DNA of 64,000 nucleotides from Natrialba magadii ATCC 43099 (GTDB lineage Archaea; Halobacteriota; Halobacteria; Halobacteriales; Natrialbaceae): NCBI RefSeq assembly GCF_000025625.1, contig NC_013922.1, forward strand, positions 496,001-560,000, in the 5' to 3' direction. The position numbers and the translations under genes are program-made. Shown in pieces: positions 53,065-63,753 of the stretch. Under the pieces are notes generated by a model. That model was given only the letters and a program-made list of their open reading frames with translations. It had not been told where the DNA came from and searched no databases. Every line of letters begins with the position of its first letter. The first letter of the stretch is position 1.

Positions 53065-53898
53065 TCAGCGAAGTCCGAGCGCCGTTGCCAACTGCGACCA
53101 GACGCCGTCGCCAACGGCAGTCACCGCTTCCATGTCGTCCTCGGAAAGCTCGAAGTCGAAAATAGCTGCGTTGGCCGCGATGTGCTCGTGACTCGCCGCT
53201 TTCGGAATCGCCGCGACGGTCGGCTGCTGGACCAGCCACCGCAGGGCGACCTGCGCGGCCGACTTGCCGTAAGGCTCGCCGACCGCCCCGAGCCGGTCGT
53301 CACCCGGCACCGCACCCTCCGCGAGCGGGCTGTACGCAGTCAGGCAGATGTCGTGGTCGACGCAGTGCTCCAGCAACTCGTCCTGGTGATGATACGGGTG
53401 GTACTTCACCTGGTTCGTCACGATCGGCGTCTCGGAGTGCTCGCGGGCGGACTCGAGTTGCCCCACCGAAAAGTTGCTGACGCCGATGTGATCGACGACG
53501 CCCTCCTCCTGCAGTTCGTTCATCGCGCCAAGCGTTGCCGACAGCGGTGCCTCGTCGCTCGGTGCGTGAAGCAAGAGCAGGTCGACGGCGTCGAGGCCGA
53601 GCCGGTCGAGACTCGCCCGTGTCGTCTCGTGGACGGCTGCGGGTGCGGCGTTGTCGGGGTGGACTTTGGTGACGACGAAGATGTCGTCACGATCGACGGA
53701 ACTTTCCGAAATCGCAGCACCAACGGCTGCCTCGTTGTCGTACATCTGTGCGGTGTCGATGTGCCGATAGCCAGCGTCGAGTGCGGCGTCGACGGCTCGC
53801 TGGCACTCCTCGCCGGTCATCCGTGCGGTGCCGAAGCCGAGGACGGGGATTTCAGCGCCGCCAGCGCGAATCGTCTCGGTTGGACGTTCAGGGTCCAT
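53065..53898 (-). CDS. Aldo/keto reductase
   Basis: A 277-residue (beta/alpha)8 oxidoreductase. Motifs: IPVLGFGTARMTGEECQRAVDAALDAGYRHIDTAQMYDNEAAVG (catalytic Asp and Tyr), VTKVHPDNAAP (Lys), VDLLLLHAPSD (His), GVSNFSVGQL and VTNQVKYHPY. The C-terminal IPKAASHEHIAANAAIFDFELSEDDM holds the phosphate-binding KxxxxxR/H region, giving NADP preference. Substrate unknown. The start at 53898 (MDPERPTETIRAG) is preferred; an open frame upstream lacks homology. Confidence 0.9.
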   Translation of the reverse strand: MDPERPTETIRAGGAEIPVLGFGTARMTGEECQRAVDAALDAGYRHIDTAQMYDNEAAVGAAISESSVDRDDIFVVTKVHPDNAAPAAVHETTRASLDRLGLDAVDLLLLHAPSDEAPLSATLGAMNELQEEGVVDHIGVSNFSVGQLESAREHSETPIVTNQVKYHPYHHQDELLEHCVDHDICLTAYSPLAEGAVPGDDRLGAVGEPYGKSAAQVALRWLVQQPTVAAIPKAASHEHIAANAAIFDFELSEDDMEAVTAVGDGVWSQLATALGLR

Positions 53899-54092
53899 GC
53901 GTCTGGCGTCATCAGCAACTGTCTTCAATCTCCTCCTGGCTTGGTGTCCACCGTCCGTTCTCACTTTCTCACTGTGCGTTCCCGCGCTACTCGCTTCGCT
54001 CGCATCCGACAAACAGGGCTGTGACGTGGTTCGTGTCGCGGGATGGTACTCGAGTACCAACGCCTATGTACCGACCGCGGGATGGTCGTGGT

Positions 54093-54512
54093 ATGTCCCC
54101 GTCACGACGACGCTTCCTCCTCGGCGCGACCGGGCTCACCGGTGCGACTGCAGGCTGTCTCTCGTACGTCAGGCGCGTCAGTCCGGGTCTCTCTATCGCC
54201 AGTAGTTATCCGGACGAAATAGCACTCGAGATCGAAATCGCGCCCGACTACGGAGAGGACCCCGTCTTCACGGACCGAATCGTGATCGACGGCGAAGAGA
54301 GCCGAATCGAACGGGACGAGGTCGTCACCGGCTGGTACGGCGACGAGTTCTTCGTCTCCGTCGAGTCGGAACCAGCGCCTGAGTTGCTCGACGACGTGTT
54401 CCACACCTACTGGGAACTGACGTGCGTTGGAAACGGCCGCATCGAGGACCACCTGCGGATTCTCGTTACCGAGTGGAAGGAGATTCGGCTTCGGCCGAAC
54501 CGCTGTAGCTAA
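54093..54512 (+). CDS. Small Tat lipoprotein
   Basis: A 139-residue protein beginning SRRRFLLGATGLTGATAGC, a twin-arginine signal ending in a lipobox cysteine (TAGC, about residue 21). The mature domain is acidic, mostly beta-rich by appearance (PDEIALEIEIAPDYGEDPVF, RLRPNRCS at the end), and has a second Cys near residue 112 plus one in the tail, possibly a disulfide. Family unknown; small lipoproteins like this are abundant in haloarchaea. Confidence 0.75.
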   Translation: MSPSRRRFLLGATGLTGATAGCLSYVRRVSPGLSIASSYPDEIALEIEIAPDYGEDPVFTDRIVIDGEESRIERDEVVTGWYGDEFFVSVESEPAPELLDDVFHTYWELTCVGNGRIEDHLRILVTEWKEIRLRPNRCS

Positions 54513-54570
54513 CGCAAACCTCGTTCACACCTTCCCAAACCGCTCAGCCCGCTCAAGCCGCTCAGACAGC

Positions 54571-56253
<1,683 letters not shown>

Positions 56254-56352
56254 TATGAATACCGATGACCGGCCGGGGCTTGAAGGTTGATGAACGTGCC
56301 CGTGTTGCCACCGGCTGTCACTGGTACGTCCTGCGGTCGTACGGTGACTCCC

Positions 56353-56412
56353 CGCCATTGGAGATGATCAACCGCCCCTCCACGCCATTGGAGATGATCA
56401 ACCACCCCTCCA
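56353..56412 (+). repeat. Two tandem copies of a 30-bp repeat
   Basis: CGCCATTGGAGATGATCAAC begins at 56353 and again at 56383, with copies differing mainly by one base (CCGCCCC versus CCACCCC). It sits in the gap between the mutase and the next gene on the minus strand, about 100 bp before the mutase ATG, so it may be regulatory or a slippage product. Confidence 0.7.
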
Positions 56413-56461
56413 TCGGAGGCGACCCCGCATCCCACCATCCACGTATCCAACCATCAGGCGA

Positions 56462-56872
56462 TCAAATCGTGTCGTCTGGATCGTGACGTGCCGCTACTCG
56501 AGTTGCTTCGCTCGCGTACCGGTCTTGTGTGACCTGGTCGTCGACCGTGCCGAGGTCGTCGTGCGAGACGATCAGACTCGCTTTCGTCTCGCGTTCCGGG
56601 CCCGTAAAGCTCGTGAGCGCGCGTTCGCGACGGTGGTAGTAGCGGCCGTCCGTCGTGGCGTACACGAGGATGATCAGGTTCAGTTCGTCGTCGCCGTATG
56701 TTCGTTCGACGAGCCAGACGCGGGTTTCGGCTTCATCGGTATCGGTATCGGTATCGGTATCAGTGGTATCCCCATTACCATCACTGACACCGTCACCAGC
56801 CATTTGTTCGACTGACGCGTCGAGCGTACTCGAGTCCTGGGCATCGCGGGCGTCGGGATTGTCGTTACACAT
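56462..56872 (-). CDS. Hypothetical acidic protein with Thr-Asp repeat
   Basis: A 136-residue protein with an acidic N-terminal half containing a TDTDTDTDTDE run coded by an (ATCGGT)n repeat at 56735-56764 of the + strand. The second half, TRVWLVERTYGDDELNLIILVYATTDGRYYHRRERALTSFTG, is compact, basic/hydrophobic and looks conserved, with no recognised family. Its ATG (56872) lies at the edge of the 13-bp tandem array, so slippage of the array could move its promoter or start region. Confidence 0.6.
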   Translation of the reverse strand: MCNDNPDARDAQDSSTLDASVEQMAGDGVSDGNGDTTDTDTDTDTDEAETRVWLVERTYGDDELNLIILVYATTDGRYYHRRERALTSFTGPERETKASLIVSHDDLGTVDDQVTQDRYASEATRVAARHDPDDTI

Positions 56873-57023
56873 TGTCGTTACACATTGTCATCACACATTG
56901 TCATCACACATTGTCGTCACACATTGTCATCACACATTGTCATCACACATTGTCGTCACACATTGTCATCACACATTGTCGTCACACATTGTCGTCACAC
57001 ATTGTCATCACACATTGTCGTCA
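56868..57023 (+). repeat. 13-bp tandem repeat, about twelve copies
   Basis: CACATTGTC(A/G)TCA recurs at 13-bp intervals from 56868 (first copy CACATTGTCGTTA) to 57011, with a truncated copy at 57024. Variation is almost restricted to the single A/G. The reverse complement TGATGACAATGTG holds ATG codons in all three phases across the array, since 13 shifts the frame by one. It lies between GNAT and the hypothetical gene, both on the minus strand. Confidence 0.93.
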
Positions 57024-57086
57024 CACATTAGTGTGGATCAGGCCGCGGACAGAGAGTACCAAGTAACTAACGAGGGTATCCTGCAC

Positions 57087-57743
57087 TCAGCGACCGGTAT
57101 CGTACTTGTACGTCGCCGATTCGGTGTCGATGCCGAAATCCTCCGGACTATCCTCGTCGGCCACACCTGCGTCGCGGTCGGACGCCTGTTTGAACGCCTC
57201 TCGGAGCCGATCCGGCATCCGGAACCGATCGATCTCGAGTGCGTGGGCGACGGCGTCGGGGTCGGTTTGGTCGCGTTTCGCCTCGAGTCGGTGCTGGAGC
57301 GCTGGGGGCAGCTTCGATTCCTCGATTCGGCGGAAGCCAAACTGTGCGAGGTACTCGCCCTCGCTCGTCAGCGAGTAGACGGTGTCGAAGCCTTCGTCGC
57401 TCGCGTATTCGATGAGCCGTTCGATGATGTGTGCACCGACGCCCTGGCCGCGCCAGTTATCGAGGACGCCGATACTGGTGAGTTCGCAGACGTCGGTTTG
57501 CTGGTCGGCCGAGTCGTCGCCGTTCTCGCTGCCCTCACCAGCATCGCCACTGTCGCTTGCCTCACCACCGCTCCCACCATCCTTGTGGATTCGAATCCGA
57601 CCGAATCCAGCCTTCTCGCCGGATTCCTCGTCGACTGCGATGACGTAGTCACGGGACCGGAACGCCGTGTCGTCGAGCTCCATCGACTCGATGTGGTCGA
57701 GTAACCAGACCTCCTCCCGGTTTTTCGCGTCCCGTACGTACAT
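57087..57743 (-). CDS. GNAT-family N-acetyltransferase
   Basis: A 218-residue acetyltransferase. The acetyl-CoA motif A is SIGVLDNWRGQGVGAHIIERLIEYA (R/QxxGxG/A present as RGQGVG), with TVYSLTSEGEYLAQFGFRRIEESKLPPAL forming motif B. A GGSGGEASDSGDAGEGSENGDDSAD insertion (about residues 57-82), coded by a repetitive AGCGACAGTGG-like sequence, splits the domain before motif A. Target substrate unknown. The start at 57743 gives MYVRDAKNREEVWLLDHIESM, typical of the N-terminal strand. Confidence 0.85.
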   Translation of the reverse strand: MYVRDAKNREEVWLLDHIESMELDDTAFRSRDYVIAVDEESGEKAGFGRIRIHKDGGSGGEASDSGDAGEGSENGDDSADQQTDVCELTSIGVLDNWRGQGVGAHIIERLIEYASDEGFDTVYSLTSEGEYLAQFGFRRIEESKLPPALQHRLEAKRDQTDPDAVAHALEIDRFRMPDRLREAFKQASDRDAGVADEDSPEDFGIDTESATYKYDTGR

Positions 57744-57854
57744 GATTCGATATTCGACCCGAACGGCCAAAAGGGTTTGTGGGGCGGTAGCGACTGCGTC
57801 CCGAGGACCACCCGAGGTTCGAATTCCCGAATACCTATAACATAGGCATGTGAC

Positions 57855-59870
57855 ATGTCTCCAATGGCCGCGACAGACGATCTCGATACCGAGACAGCGG
57901 ACGTACTCGAGTCCCTCGCATCGCTTCCGACGATCGCGCATCCGACTATCTCACCCGACGGCTCGGAGATTGCGTTCTACTACGACGAGACGGGGCGCAA
58001 CGAACTCCACGTACTCGACGTAGAGACGGGGACACTCGAGCAGTGGTCCGACGGCGACGTACCGCGAAATGCGCGCTGGTTCCTCCGCTGGGACGCGGAC
58101 GGAGACCGCGTGTTCTTCCACCAGGACGAGGGTGGCGACGAGCAGAACGACATCTACGCGCTCTCGCGAGCGGGAGCGGTCGAATCCGTCGTCGAAATCG
58201 ATGGCCAGGCGGTTCTGAACGACGTGAGCGACGACGGGGAGTCGCTGCTGTTTACCTCGAACCGCGACGGCCAGATGAACGCGTATCGGTACGACTGCAC
58301 GAGCGAGGAGGTGACCAAACTTACCGACTACGAGCGCGCCGTTGGCGCGCTGTCGTTCTCGCCGGACGGGGAACGGATCGCCTATGCGACGAACGAGACG
58401 GACGACTTCGACAACATCGACGTCTACGTCGCGAACGCCGACGGCTCGGAGCCGCGAAATCTGTCGCTCGGCGAGGTGGGTGCGGAGTCGGCACCGATGG
58501 ACTGGGGGCCCGACGGAGAGCGGTTACTGGTCACGGACAATACGACGGATCTCAGCCGCGCAGGTGTCGTCGATCTCGCTGCGCTGGACGAGATTGCCGT
58601 CGAGGCCGATGACGACACCGAAAGCGACGCTGGCGACACCGACGCCCGGGCAGCAGCCGACGACGCCGTCACCTGGTTCAGCGACAGCGATTTCGAGGAG
58701 TCCCCCACTGGATTCCTGCCCGGTGGCGAGCGCTTCTTCACACTGCGCGATCGTGCGGCCCAGTCCATCCCCGTCGTTTACGACATCGAAACCGGTGAGA
58801 GCCGCGAACTCGACGTTCCCGAGGGGATGACCACCGTCGGCCGAATGGGACCGAGCGACGTCGCCATCGACGAGAATCGCCTCCTGCTTCAGCACACGAG
58901 TCCGACGACCCGACCGGAACTGCTCGTCTACGATCTCGCAACCGACGAGTACGAGACGCTCCTCGAGGCTGAGTACGGCCCGTTCTCGCCCGAGGACTTC
59001 GCCGACGCGGAGTACCTCACAGTACAATCCGACGGCGTTCCGGAGACGCCCGCCGAAGCAGTCGACCACGAGCCAGCCGACGAACTCGAGATCGGTGCGC
59101 TACTGTACGACTCCGGTGAGCGCCCGTCACCGCTGCTCGTCAAAGTCCACGGGGGGCCGCGCGCTCGGGATACCAAGGGATTCAACCTCTACACGCAGAT
59201 GCTGGTTATGCAGGGCTTTTCGGTTCTCGAGGTTAACTACCGCGGCTCGACCGGCCGCGGCCGCGAGTTCGTCGAGGAACTCCTCGAGGACTGGGGCGGC
59301 GCAGAGCAGGGCGACGTGGCGACGGCCGCCGAACACGTCCTCGAAACGCGCGACTGGCTCGACGAGGACCGCGTCGTCGTCTTCGGCGGCTCCTACGGCG
59401 GCTACTCGGCCTACTGGCAGACGGTACAGTACCCCGACCTGTACGACGCCGGTATCGCCTGGATCGGCCTCACGGACCTCGAAGAGCAGTACGAGACGAC
59501 GATGCCCCACTACCGGATTGAACTCATGGAGAAGTACCTCGGCACGCCCGAGGAGAACCCGGACCTCTACGAGGAGCGCTCGCCGATCACGCACGCCAAG
59601 AACCTCACCGCGCCGCTGCTCATGGTTCACGGCGTCAACGACACCCGCGTCCCCGTCTCACAGGCCCGGCGCTATCGCGAGGCACTCGAGTCCCTCGGCT
59701 ACGAGTTCGGCCCCGATGGCGATGTCGAGTACGAAGAACTTGGAGAGGAGGGCCACGCGTCGACCGACCAGCGCCAGCAACTGCGGACGTTCGAGTTGCT
59801 CGCGGACTTCCTCGACCGACGGGTTGACAACGAGCCTGCGGATGCTGCCGAGCACGCGGCAGACGACTAA
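57855..59870 (+). CDS. S9-family prolyl oligopeptidase-like serine peptidase
   Basis: A 671-residue serine peptidase/hydrolase. An N-terminal seven-bladed beta-propeller of TolB/DPP-type repeats (PTISPDGSEIAFYYDETGRNEL, LSFSPDGERIAYATNE, etc.) covers residues 1-400. The alpha/beta-hydrolase catalytic domain has GGSYGGYSAYW (Ser513), VNDTRVPVSQARR (Asp596) and GHAS (His634), a full triad. It cleaves short peptides, probably in the cytoplasm since no signal peptide is seen. A TATA-like CCTATAAC lies just upstream. It faces the next gene with a 3-bp gap. Confidence 0.93.
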   Translation: MSPMAATDDLDTETADVLESLASLPTIAHPTISPDGSEIAFYYDETGRNELHVLDVETGTLEQWSDGDVPRNARWFLRWDADGDRVFFHQDEGGDEQNDIYALSRAGAVESVVEIDGQAVLNDVSDDGESLLFTSNRDGQMNAYRYDCTSEEVTKLTDYERAVGALSFSPDGERIAYATNETDDFDNIDVYVANADGSEPRNLSLGEVGAESAPMDWGPDGERLLVTDNTTDLSRAGVVDLAALDEIAVEADDDTESDAGDTDARAAADDAVTWFSDSDFEESPTGFLPGGERFFTLRDRAAQSIPVVYDIETGESRELDVPEGMTTVGRMGPSDVAIDENRLLLQHTSPTTRPELLVYDLATDEYETLLEAEYGPFSPEDFADAEYLTVQSDGVPETPAEAVDHEPADELEIGALLYDSGERPSPLLVKVHGGPRARDTKGFNLYTQMLVMQGFSVLEVNYRGSTGRGREFVEELLEDWGGAEQGDVATAAEHVLETRDWLDEDRVVVFGGSYGGYSAYWQTVQYPDLYDAGIAWIGLTDLEEQYETTMPHYRIELMEKYLGTPEENPDLYEERSPITHAKNLTAPLLMVHGVNDTRVPVSQARRYREALESLGYEFGPDGDVEYEELGEEGHASTDQRQQLRTFELLADFLDRRVDNEPADAAEHAADD

Positions 59871-59873
59871 GCG

Positions 59874-60809
59874 CTACCCGCCCGCCAGCGCCGCCTCCAA
59901 CCGCGACTCGATCTCGGCTAGCTCCTCGCGCAGCGCCGCTCCCTCCTCGCCCTCGAGTGCATCGAGTTGATCGACGAGCCCCTGCAGCCGTGAGTATTTC
60001 TCCTCCTCATCGACGCCGGTCTTCTGGACGTAGACGCTCTCGTCGGTCTCGTAGACCTCGTCCTCGGTGAGATCCGTCACTGAGAGGACGACGTCCAGTT
60101 TCTCCCGGTCGACGCCAAGGACCCACTCGCGGGGCACGTCGTGCTCGTCTAACGCCTCGAAAATCGTCTCCTCGTCCATCGGTCGCCGCCGTTCGCGAAC
60201 CGTCCGCCGAACGGTGCCGTACCGACCGTGCAGCTCCTGATCCGGGCCGAGCCGATCGAGCAGCGCGTTCCGCGCCGACTGACGAAGCCGGTCCGCACCG
60301 TGCTGGACGTCCGAGGCGAGGACGTAGAGATCCGTGAGGGAATCCGTCTCGAGTACCCCTGGTTCGGTCGCGTTCTCGAGTCCGTCGAGCAACGCGGCGA
60401 GCAATAGCCCATCGTCGTGGACGCGCTCGGGCTGGGTGCGCGCCTCGGCTGCGGAGACGAGGTACGGGCTCTCGCCGGCTACGGCCTCGTCATCGTGACG
60501 GATGGTGTTGTCCGTGACTGTGTACGTTCCAGAGAGCGTCAATAGCACTGCGTAGGGCTCGACACTCGGCTGGAGGGTTTCGACGCCGAGTCCGTCCTGG
60601 TCGTCATCCGCGAGTTGCGCTGTGAGTACGTCGAACTGCTCGCGCCAGAGGCTGTGCGTCTCCCCGCTGTCGGCGTATCGGACAACAATCCGGTCGTCCG
60701 CGGACCGCACGATATCGAATCGCCGCTCGGAGACTGGCGTCTCGAGGACGGCCCCGGACTCGAGTTCGGTACACGCTGTCCGAAGGTCGCTCCAGCGGTC
60801 GTCGTTCAT
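59874..60809 (-). CDS. Conserved hypothetical protein (haloarchaeal)
   Basis: A 311-residue acidic cytoplasmic protein. The N-terminal half is beta-rich (FDIVRSADDRIVVRYADSGETHSLW, LLTLSGTYTVTDNTIRHDDEAV). A central helical region follows, with RRTVRERRRPMDEETIFEALDEHDVPREWVLG, a possible HTH or helical bundle. A C-terminal stretch of about 60 residues, DEEEKYSRLQGLVDQLDALEGEEGAALREELAEIESRLEAAL, is probably coiled coil. I recognise no family with confidence. ATG at 60809 is preferred. Confidence 0.65.
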   Translation of the reverse strand: MNDDRWSDLRTACTELESGAVLETPVSERRFDIVRSADDRIVVRYADSGETHSLWREQFDVLTAQLADDDQDGLGVETLQPSVEPYAVLLTLSGTYTVTDNTIRHDDEAVAGESPYLVSAAEARTQPERVHDDGLLLAALLDGLENATEPGVLETDSLTDLYVLASDVQHGADRLRQSARNALLDRLGPDQELHGRYGTVRRTVRERRRPMDEETIFEALDEHDVPREWVLGVDREKLDVVLSVTDLTEDEVYETDESVYVQKTGVDEEEKYSRLQGLVDQLDALEGEEGAALREELAEIESRLEAALAGG

Positions 60810-60968
60810 GCCGGTCACTCCACGAGCGGCGGGCAAAAAGCGGTGGCAAGCAGGTGCGCGGATCGTCTTACTGTTTCCCACTGTTACCTGCCGTTCCTTG
60901 CCTCCGTTCTACTCCAAAATTATATTCCAAATCAACAAATTCATACACACGGTGACAGACTACCGCGT

Positions 60969-61367
60969 ATGGAACGGCGAGCCCTCCTCACGTCGCTCTG
61001 TTTCCCACTGTTCGTTTCTGTCTCCGGCTGTCTGGCACGAGAGCAGTCTCCGCGTCTGTCCCGTGTGGCCGTCGCCAACTTCACTGCCGAACCGGTCCGC
61101 CTCGAAGTGCGCCTCACAGACGGCAGCGAAACCGCGTACGAAGACGCCGTCAGTCTCGACGCCAACACCGAAGACAGGGTCGTCCCATCGACGGTGATTG
61201 AAGACGAACTTCCCGAAGATCACGGCGCGTCCGTACTCGAGTACGGCCTGGCTGGATCGCCACTCGAGACGCTGGAGCTGTCGGATTATGTCGAGTCCGA
61301 TTGCGGGAAAGTCAATCTCAATGTTCGGGAAGAGACAGTCGAGGCGTTCGTTTCCTCGGGGTGTTGA
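60969..61367 (+). CDS. Small lipoprotein
   Basis: A 132-residue exported protein. MERRALLTSLCFPLFVSVSGCLAREQ has a short N-terminus, hydrophobic core and lipobox-like VSGC at about residue 21. The N-terminal charge pair is RR, so Tat export is possible but the motif is short. The mature domain, SRVAVANFTAEPVRLEVRLTDGSETAYED, looks like a beta-sandwich, and the end is ...FVSSGC. Upstream AT-rich sequence (about 60915-60940) holds a TATA-like AAATTATATTCC about 50 bp before the ATG. Confidence 0.7.
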   Translation: MERRALLTSLCFPLFVSVSGCLAREQSPRLSRVAVANFTAEPVRLEVRLTDGSETAYEDAVSLDANTEDRVVPSTVIEDELPEDHGASVLEYGLAGSPLETLELSDYVESDCGKVNLNVREETVEAFVSSGC

Positions 61368-61473
61368 TCGTTCGGCTTCGTGGTGTTGATCGTTCGGCAC
61401 TCGAGTTGACTGTGACTGTGTAGTGAGTTGCCAGCGAGGTACAACCGTCGTTTGGGACACGGGGCCATCGACG

Positions 61474-61848
61474 CTACGAGTCGCTCGGATACGCAATCGT
61501 CGAGAGCAGCGCGTTCTCGGCCTGTCGCGAGTCCAGCCGGGTGTGCTGGCAGACGACCGGCACGTCGGATTCGATCACGCTGGCGAATGGCGTTCCCGTC
61601 GGGATTTCTTCCGGCTCTTCGAACTCGTTGAACCGCAGGTGTTTGGTCCGTTCGGCCGGCACCGTCTTCTCGAACGGCCCCACTGGTCCGCGGTCAGTGA
61701 AGTAGACCGTGATCTCGACGCTGGCGTCCTCGTCACTCGTATTCAAAATGCAGATTGATTCGTGACTCAGCATCTCAGGTTCGGGACCGTTGCTCCCTTC
61801 GGGGATGTATCCCTCAGGAATCGTCCAGGTGGTCTTCCCTGTGGCCAT
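61474..61848 (-). CDS. Sensory-rhodopsin-transducer-like protein (ASRT family)
   Basis: A 124-residue soluble beta-rich protein. KTTWTIPEGYIPEGSNGPEPEMLSHESICILN and PAERTKHLRFNEFEEPEEIPTGTPFASVIESDVPVVCQHTRLDSRQAENALLSTIAYPS match, from memory, almost the full pattern of Anabaena sensory rhodopsin transducer, a small beta-sandwich tetramer. Members outside cyanobacteria often occur without any rhodopsin and may bind carbohydrate or protein. No rhodopsin gene is present in the window. It diverges from the aldehyde oxidoreductase gene, suggesting a shared regulatory region of about 177 bp. Confidence 0.85.
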   Translation of the reverse strand: MATGKTTWTIPEGYIPEGSNGPEPEMLSHESICILNTSDEDASVEITVYFTDRGPVGPFEKTVPAERTKHLRFNEFEEPEEIPTGTPFASVIESDVPVVCQHTRLDSRQAENALLSTIAYPSDS

Positions 61849-62025
61849 CGTGTCTTCTTCTGTGCCACGAATCGGCCTGAAACGAGGGCCTGTATGGGCA
61901 GGTATGTCCTCTCGATGGGGCCGAACGAGAGAGTGGACTCGGTTTGTACTCGAACTGTACTCGAGTACCCAGACGAACTGGCTCGGTGGCTTACAGCTAA
62001 GGCCCCGGACGAACAACTGTGGGCT

Positions 62026-63720
62026 ATGCTTCACGCAAAGGGGCCGCTGCTGACCGTTGACGTCGGTGAGCGAACGGCCACTGAGACCGAAATCGACGAC
62101 CTGCTCGCCGAAACCGTCGGCGGGCGGGCGACCGCGACCGCACTGGCACACGAGCGAATTCCGTTCGATGCGGAGCCGTTCGGACCCGAGAACCGCGCCT
62201 ACCTCTCGACGGGGCCGCTCCAGCAGTCCCAGATGTCCTTTACGGGTCGGATGAACATGACCGGCCTCTCACCGTTGACAGAGGGACTCGTCTCGACGAA
62301 CGCTGGCGGCTATCTCTCGCGCAACTTCGTGGAGGCTGGCATCAGCGTTTTCGAGGTCGTCGGCGAGAGCGACGAACTGCTCGCCATCCACGTCACCGAC
62401 AGCGGCGTCGAGTTCGAAGAAGTACCGGAACTCGAGGGCGCGACGGTTCCCGAGACCTCCGACTACATGGCCGACCACCACGACCTCGGCCCCGAACACT
62501 GCATCGCCATCGGCCCGGCGGGCGAGAACCTCGTTCGCTTCGCGTCGGTGATGACGTTCGACTCGCGGGCGTTCGGCCGTGGTGGCCTCGGTGCAGTTCT
62601 CGGCTCGAAGAACGTCAAGTGCGTCACCTTCGAGGGTGACAGCGATGCAGCACCCGAGGTCGACGTCGAGATTCCGAACCCACCGGAGATGGACATCCAC
62701 CGCGAGGCGGCCACCTCGGACGACCGGATGCGTCGCCAGGGGACCACCGGCGGGACGGAGTTCATCAACGACAACTTCTCGCTGCCGACGCGCTATTTCG
62801 AGGGATACGAGTTCGAGGACGCAGATCAGATCGGCGGCAACGCCGTTGAGGAGAAGAAGTACAAGAAAGGATCCTGTTCGGCCTGCGCCTACGCCTGCAA
62901 ACTCCCGACGCGGGACGAAGAGCGCGGCGTCGAGACGGAGGGCCCGGAGTTCGAGACCGTCTACGCCTTCGGCTCGATGCACGGTGTCGGCGACATCGTC
63001 GACGTCATGCAGGCGAACGAACTCTGTGACAACTACGGGATGGACACCATCTCCGCGGGCGTCACCGTCGCGGCCTATCTCGCGAGCGAAGACGAGTTCG
63101 GGAACGCAGAACTTGCCCAGGAGATTACCGAGAAAATCGCCCGCCGCGAGGGCGTCGGCGACACGCTCGCGGAGGGGGTCGCTCGCTGTCACGACGACCT
63201 CGGCGTCGAGAACCTCACCGTGAAGGGCATGGAGTTCGCCGCCCACGACGGCCGTGTTCTCCACGGACAGGGCCTGTCCTACGCCGTCGCGAATCGCGGT
63301 GCGGACCACATGTACGCCGGCATGCTGAGTCTCGAGTACGCCGGCGAACTCGATCCGGAAGGTACCCTCGGCAAGGCCGACGTGCTGGTCGACCAGGAGA
63401 ATCACAACGCCTTCCGCGACACGGGTATCGTCTGTGCCTTCGGCGGCGATTACGTCACCGAGGAGCGTCTGGGGACGCTGTTCGACGCCGACTACGAGGA
63501 CCTCCTCGAGGTTGGCAAGCGAACGATCGAGCGCGAGCGACACTTCAACAATCAGCGCGGCCTCGACAGCGCGGACGACGTGCTCCCCTACGAGATTCCG
63601 GATCTCGAGGAAGCGGTCGCGGAGTACTACGAGGCTCGCGGCTGGAACGACGACGGAACGGTGCCGGAGACGACGGATGCGGTCGCGGCGGGCGAGACGG
63701 CGGTTCCGTCGGACGACTGA
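62026..63720 (+). CDS. aor: Aldehyde:ferredoxin oxidoreductase (tungsto/molybdoenzyme)
   Basis: Oxidises aldehydes to acids and passes electrons to ferredoxin, using a pterin cofactor. The 564-residue protein has the family order: LTVDVGERTATETEI, GPLQQSQMSFTGRMNMTGLSP, NAGGYLSRNFVEAGI, AFGRGGLGAVLGSKNVK. The [4Fe-4S] motif is CSACAYAC (Cys284-x2-Cys287-x3-Cys291), with later pterin/active-site segments NYGMDTISAGVT and GIVCAFGGDYV. The start at 62026 (MLHAKGPLLTVDVG) is chosen because it aligns with relatives; the open frame continues 88 codons upstream, into the promoter and the divergent gene. Electron flow would join the korAB/ferredoxin pool. Confidence 0.92.
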   Translation: MLHAKGPLLTVDVGERTATETEIDDLLAETVGGRATATALAHERIPFDAEPFGPENRAYLSTGPLQQSQMSFTGRMNMTGLSPLTEGLVSTNAGGYLSRNFVEAGISVFEVVGESDELLAIHVTDSGVEFEEVPELEGATVPETSDYMADHHDLGPEHCIAIGPAGENLVRFASVMTFDSRAFGRGGLGAVLGSKNVKCVTFEGDSDAAPEVDVEIPNPPEMDIHREAATSDDRMRRQGTTGGTEFINDNFSLPTRYFEGYEFEDADQIGGNAVEEKKYKKGSCSACAYACKLPTRDEERGVETEGPEFETVYAFGSMHGVGDIVDVMQANELCDNYGMDTISAGVTVAAYLASEDEFGNAELAQEITEKIARREGVGDTLAEGVARCHDDLGVENLTVKGMEFAAHDGRVLHGQGLSYAVANRGADHMYAGMLSLEYAGELDPEGTLGKADVLVDQENHNAFRDTGIVCAFGGDYVTEERLGTLFDADYEDLLEVGKRTIERERHFNNQRGLDSADDVLPYEIPDLEEAVAEYYEARGWNDDGTVPETTDAVAAGETAVPSDD

Positions 63721-63753
63721 GTTGGCTGAATACGCGCTTTTCGGTGCCTTCGA

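Noticed and set aside
56655-57704. Long plus-strand frame through the 13-bp array (His-rich repeat protein)
   Set aside because: It exists only because the array avoids stops; it is antisense to the GNAT and hypothetical genes and has no start signals.
62269-63543. 424-codon minus-strand frame
   Set aside because: Antisense to the aldehyde oxidoreductase, which carries all expected motifs.
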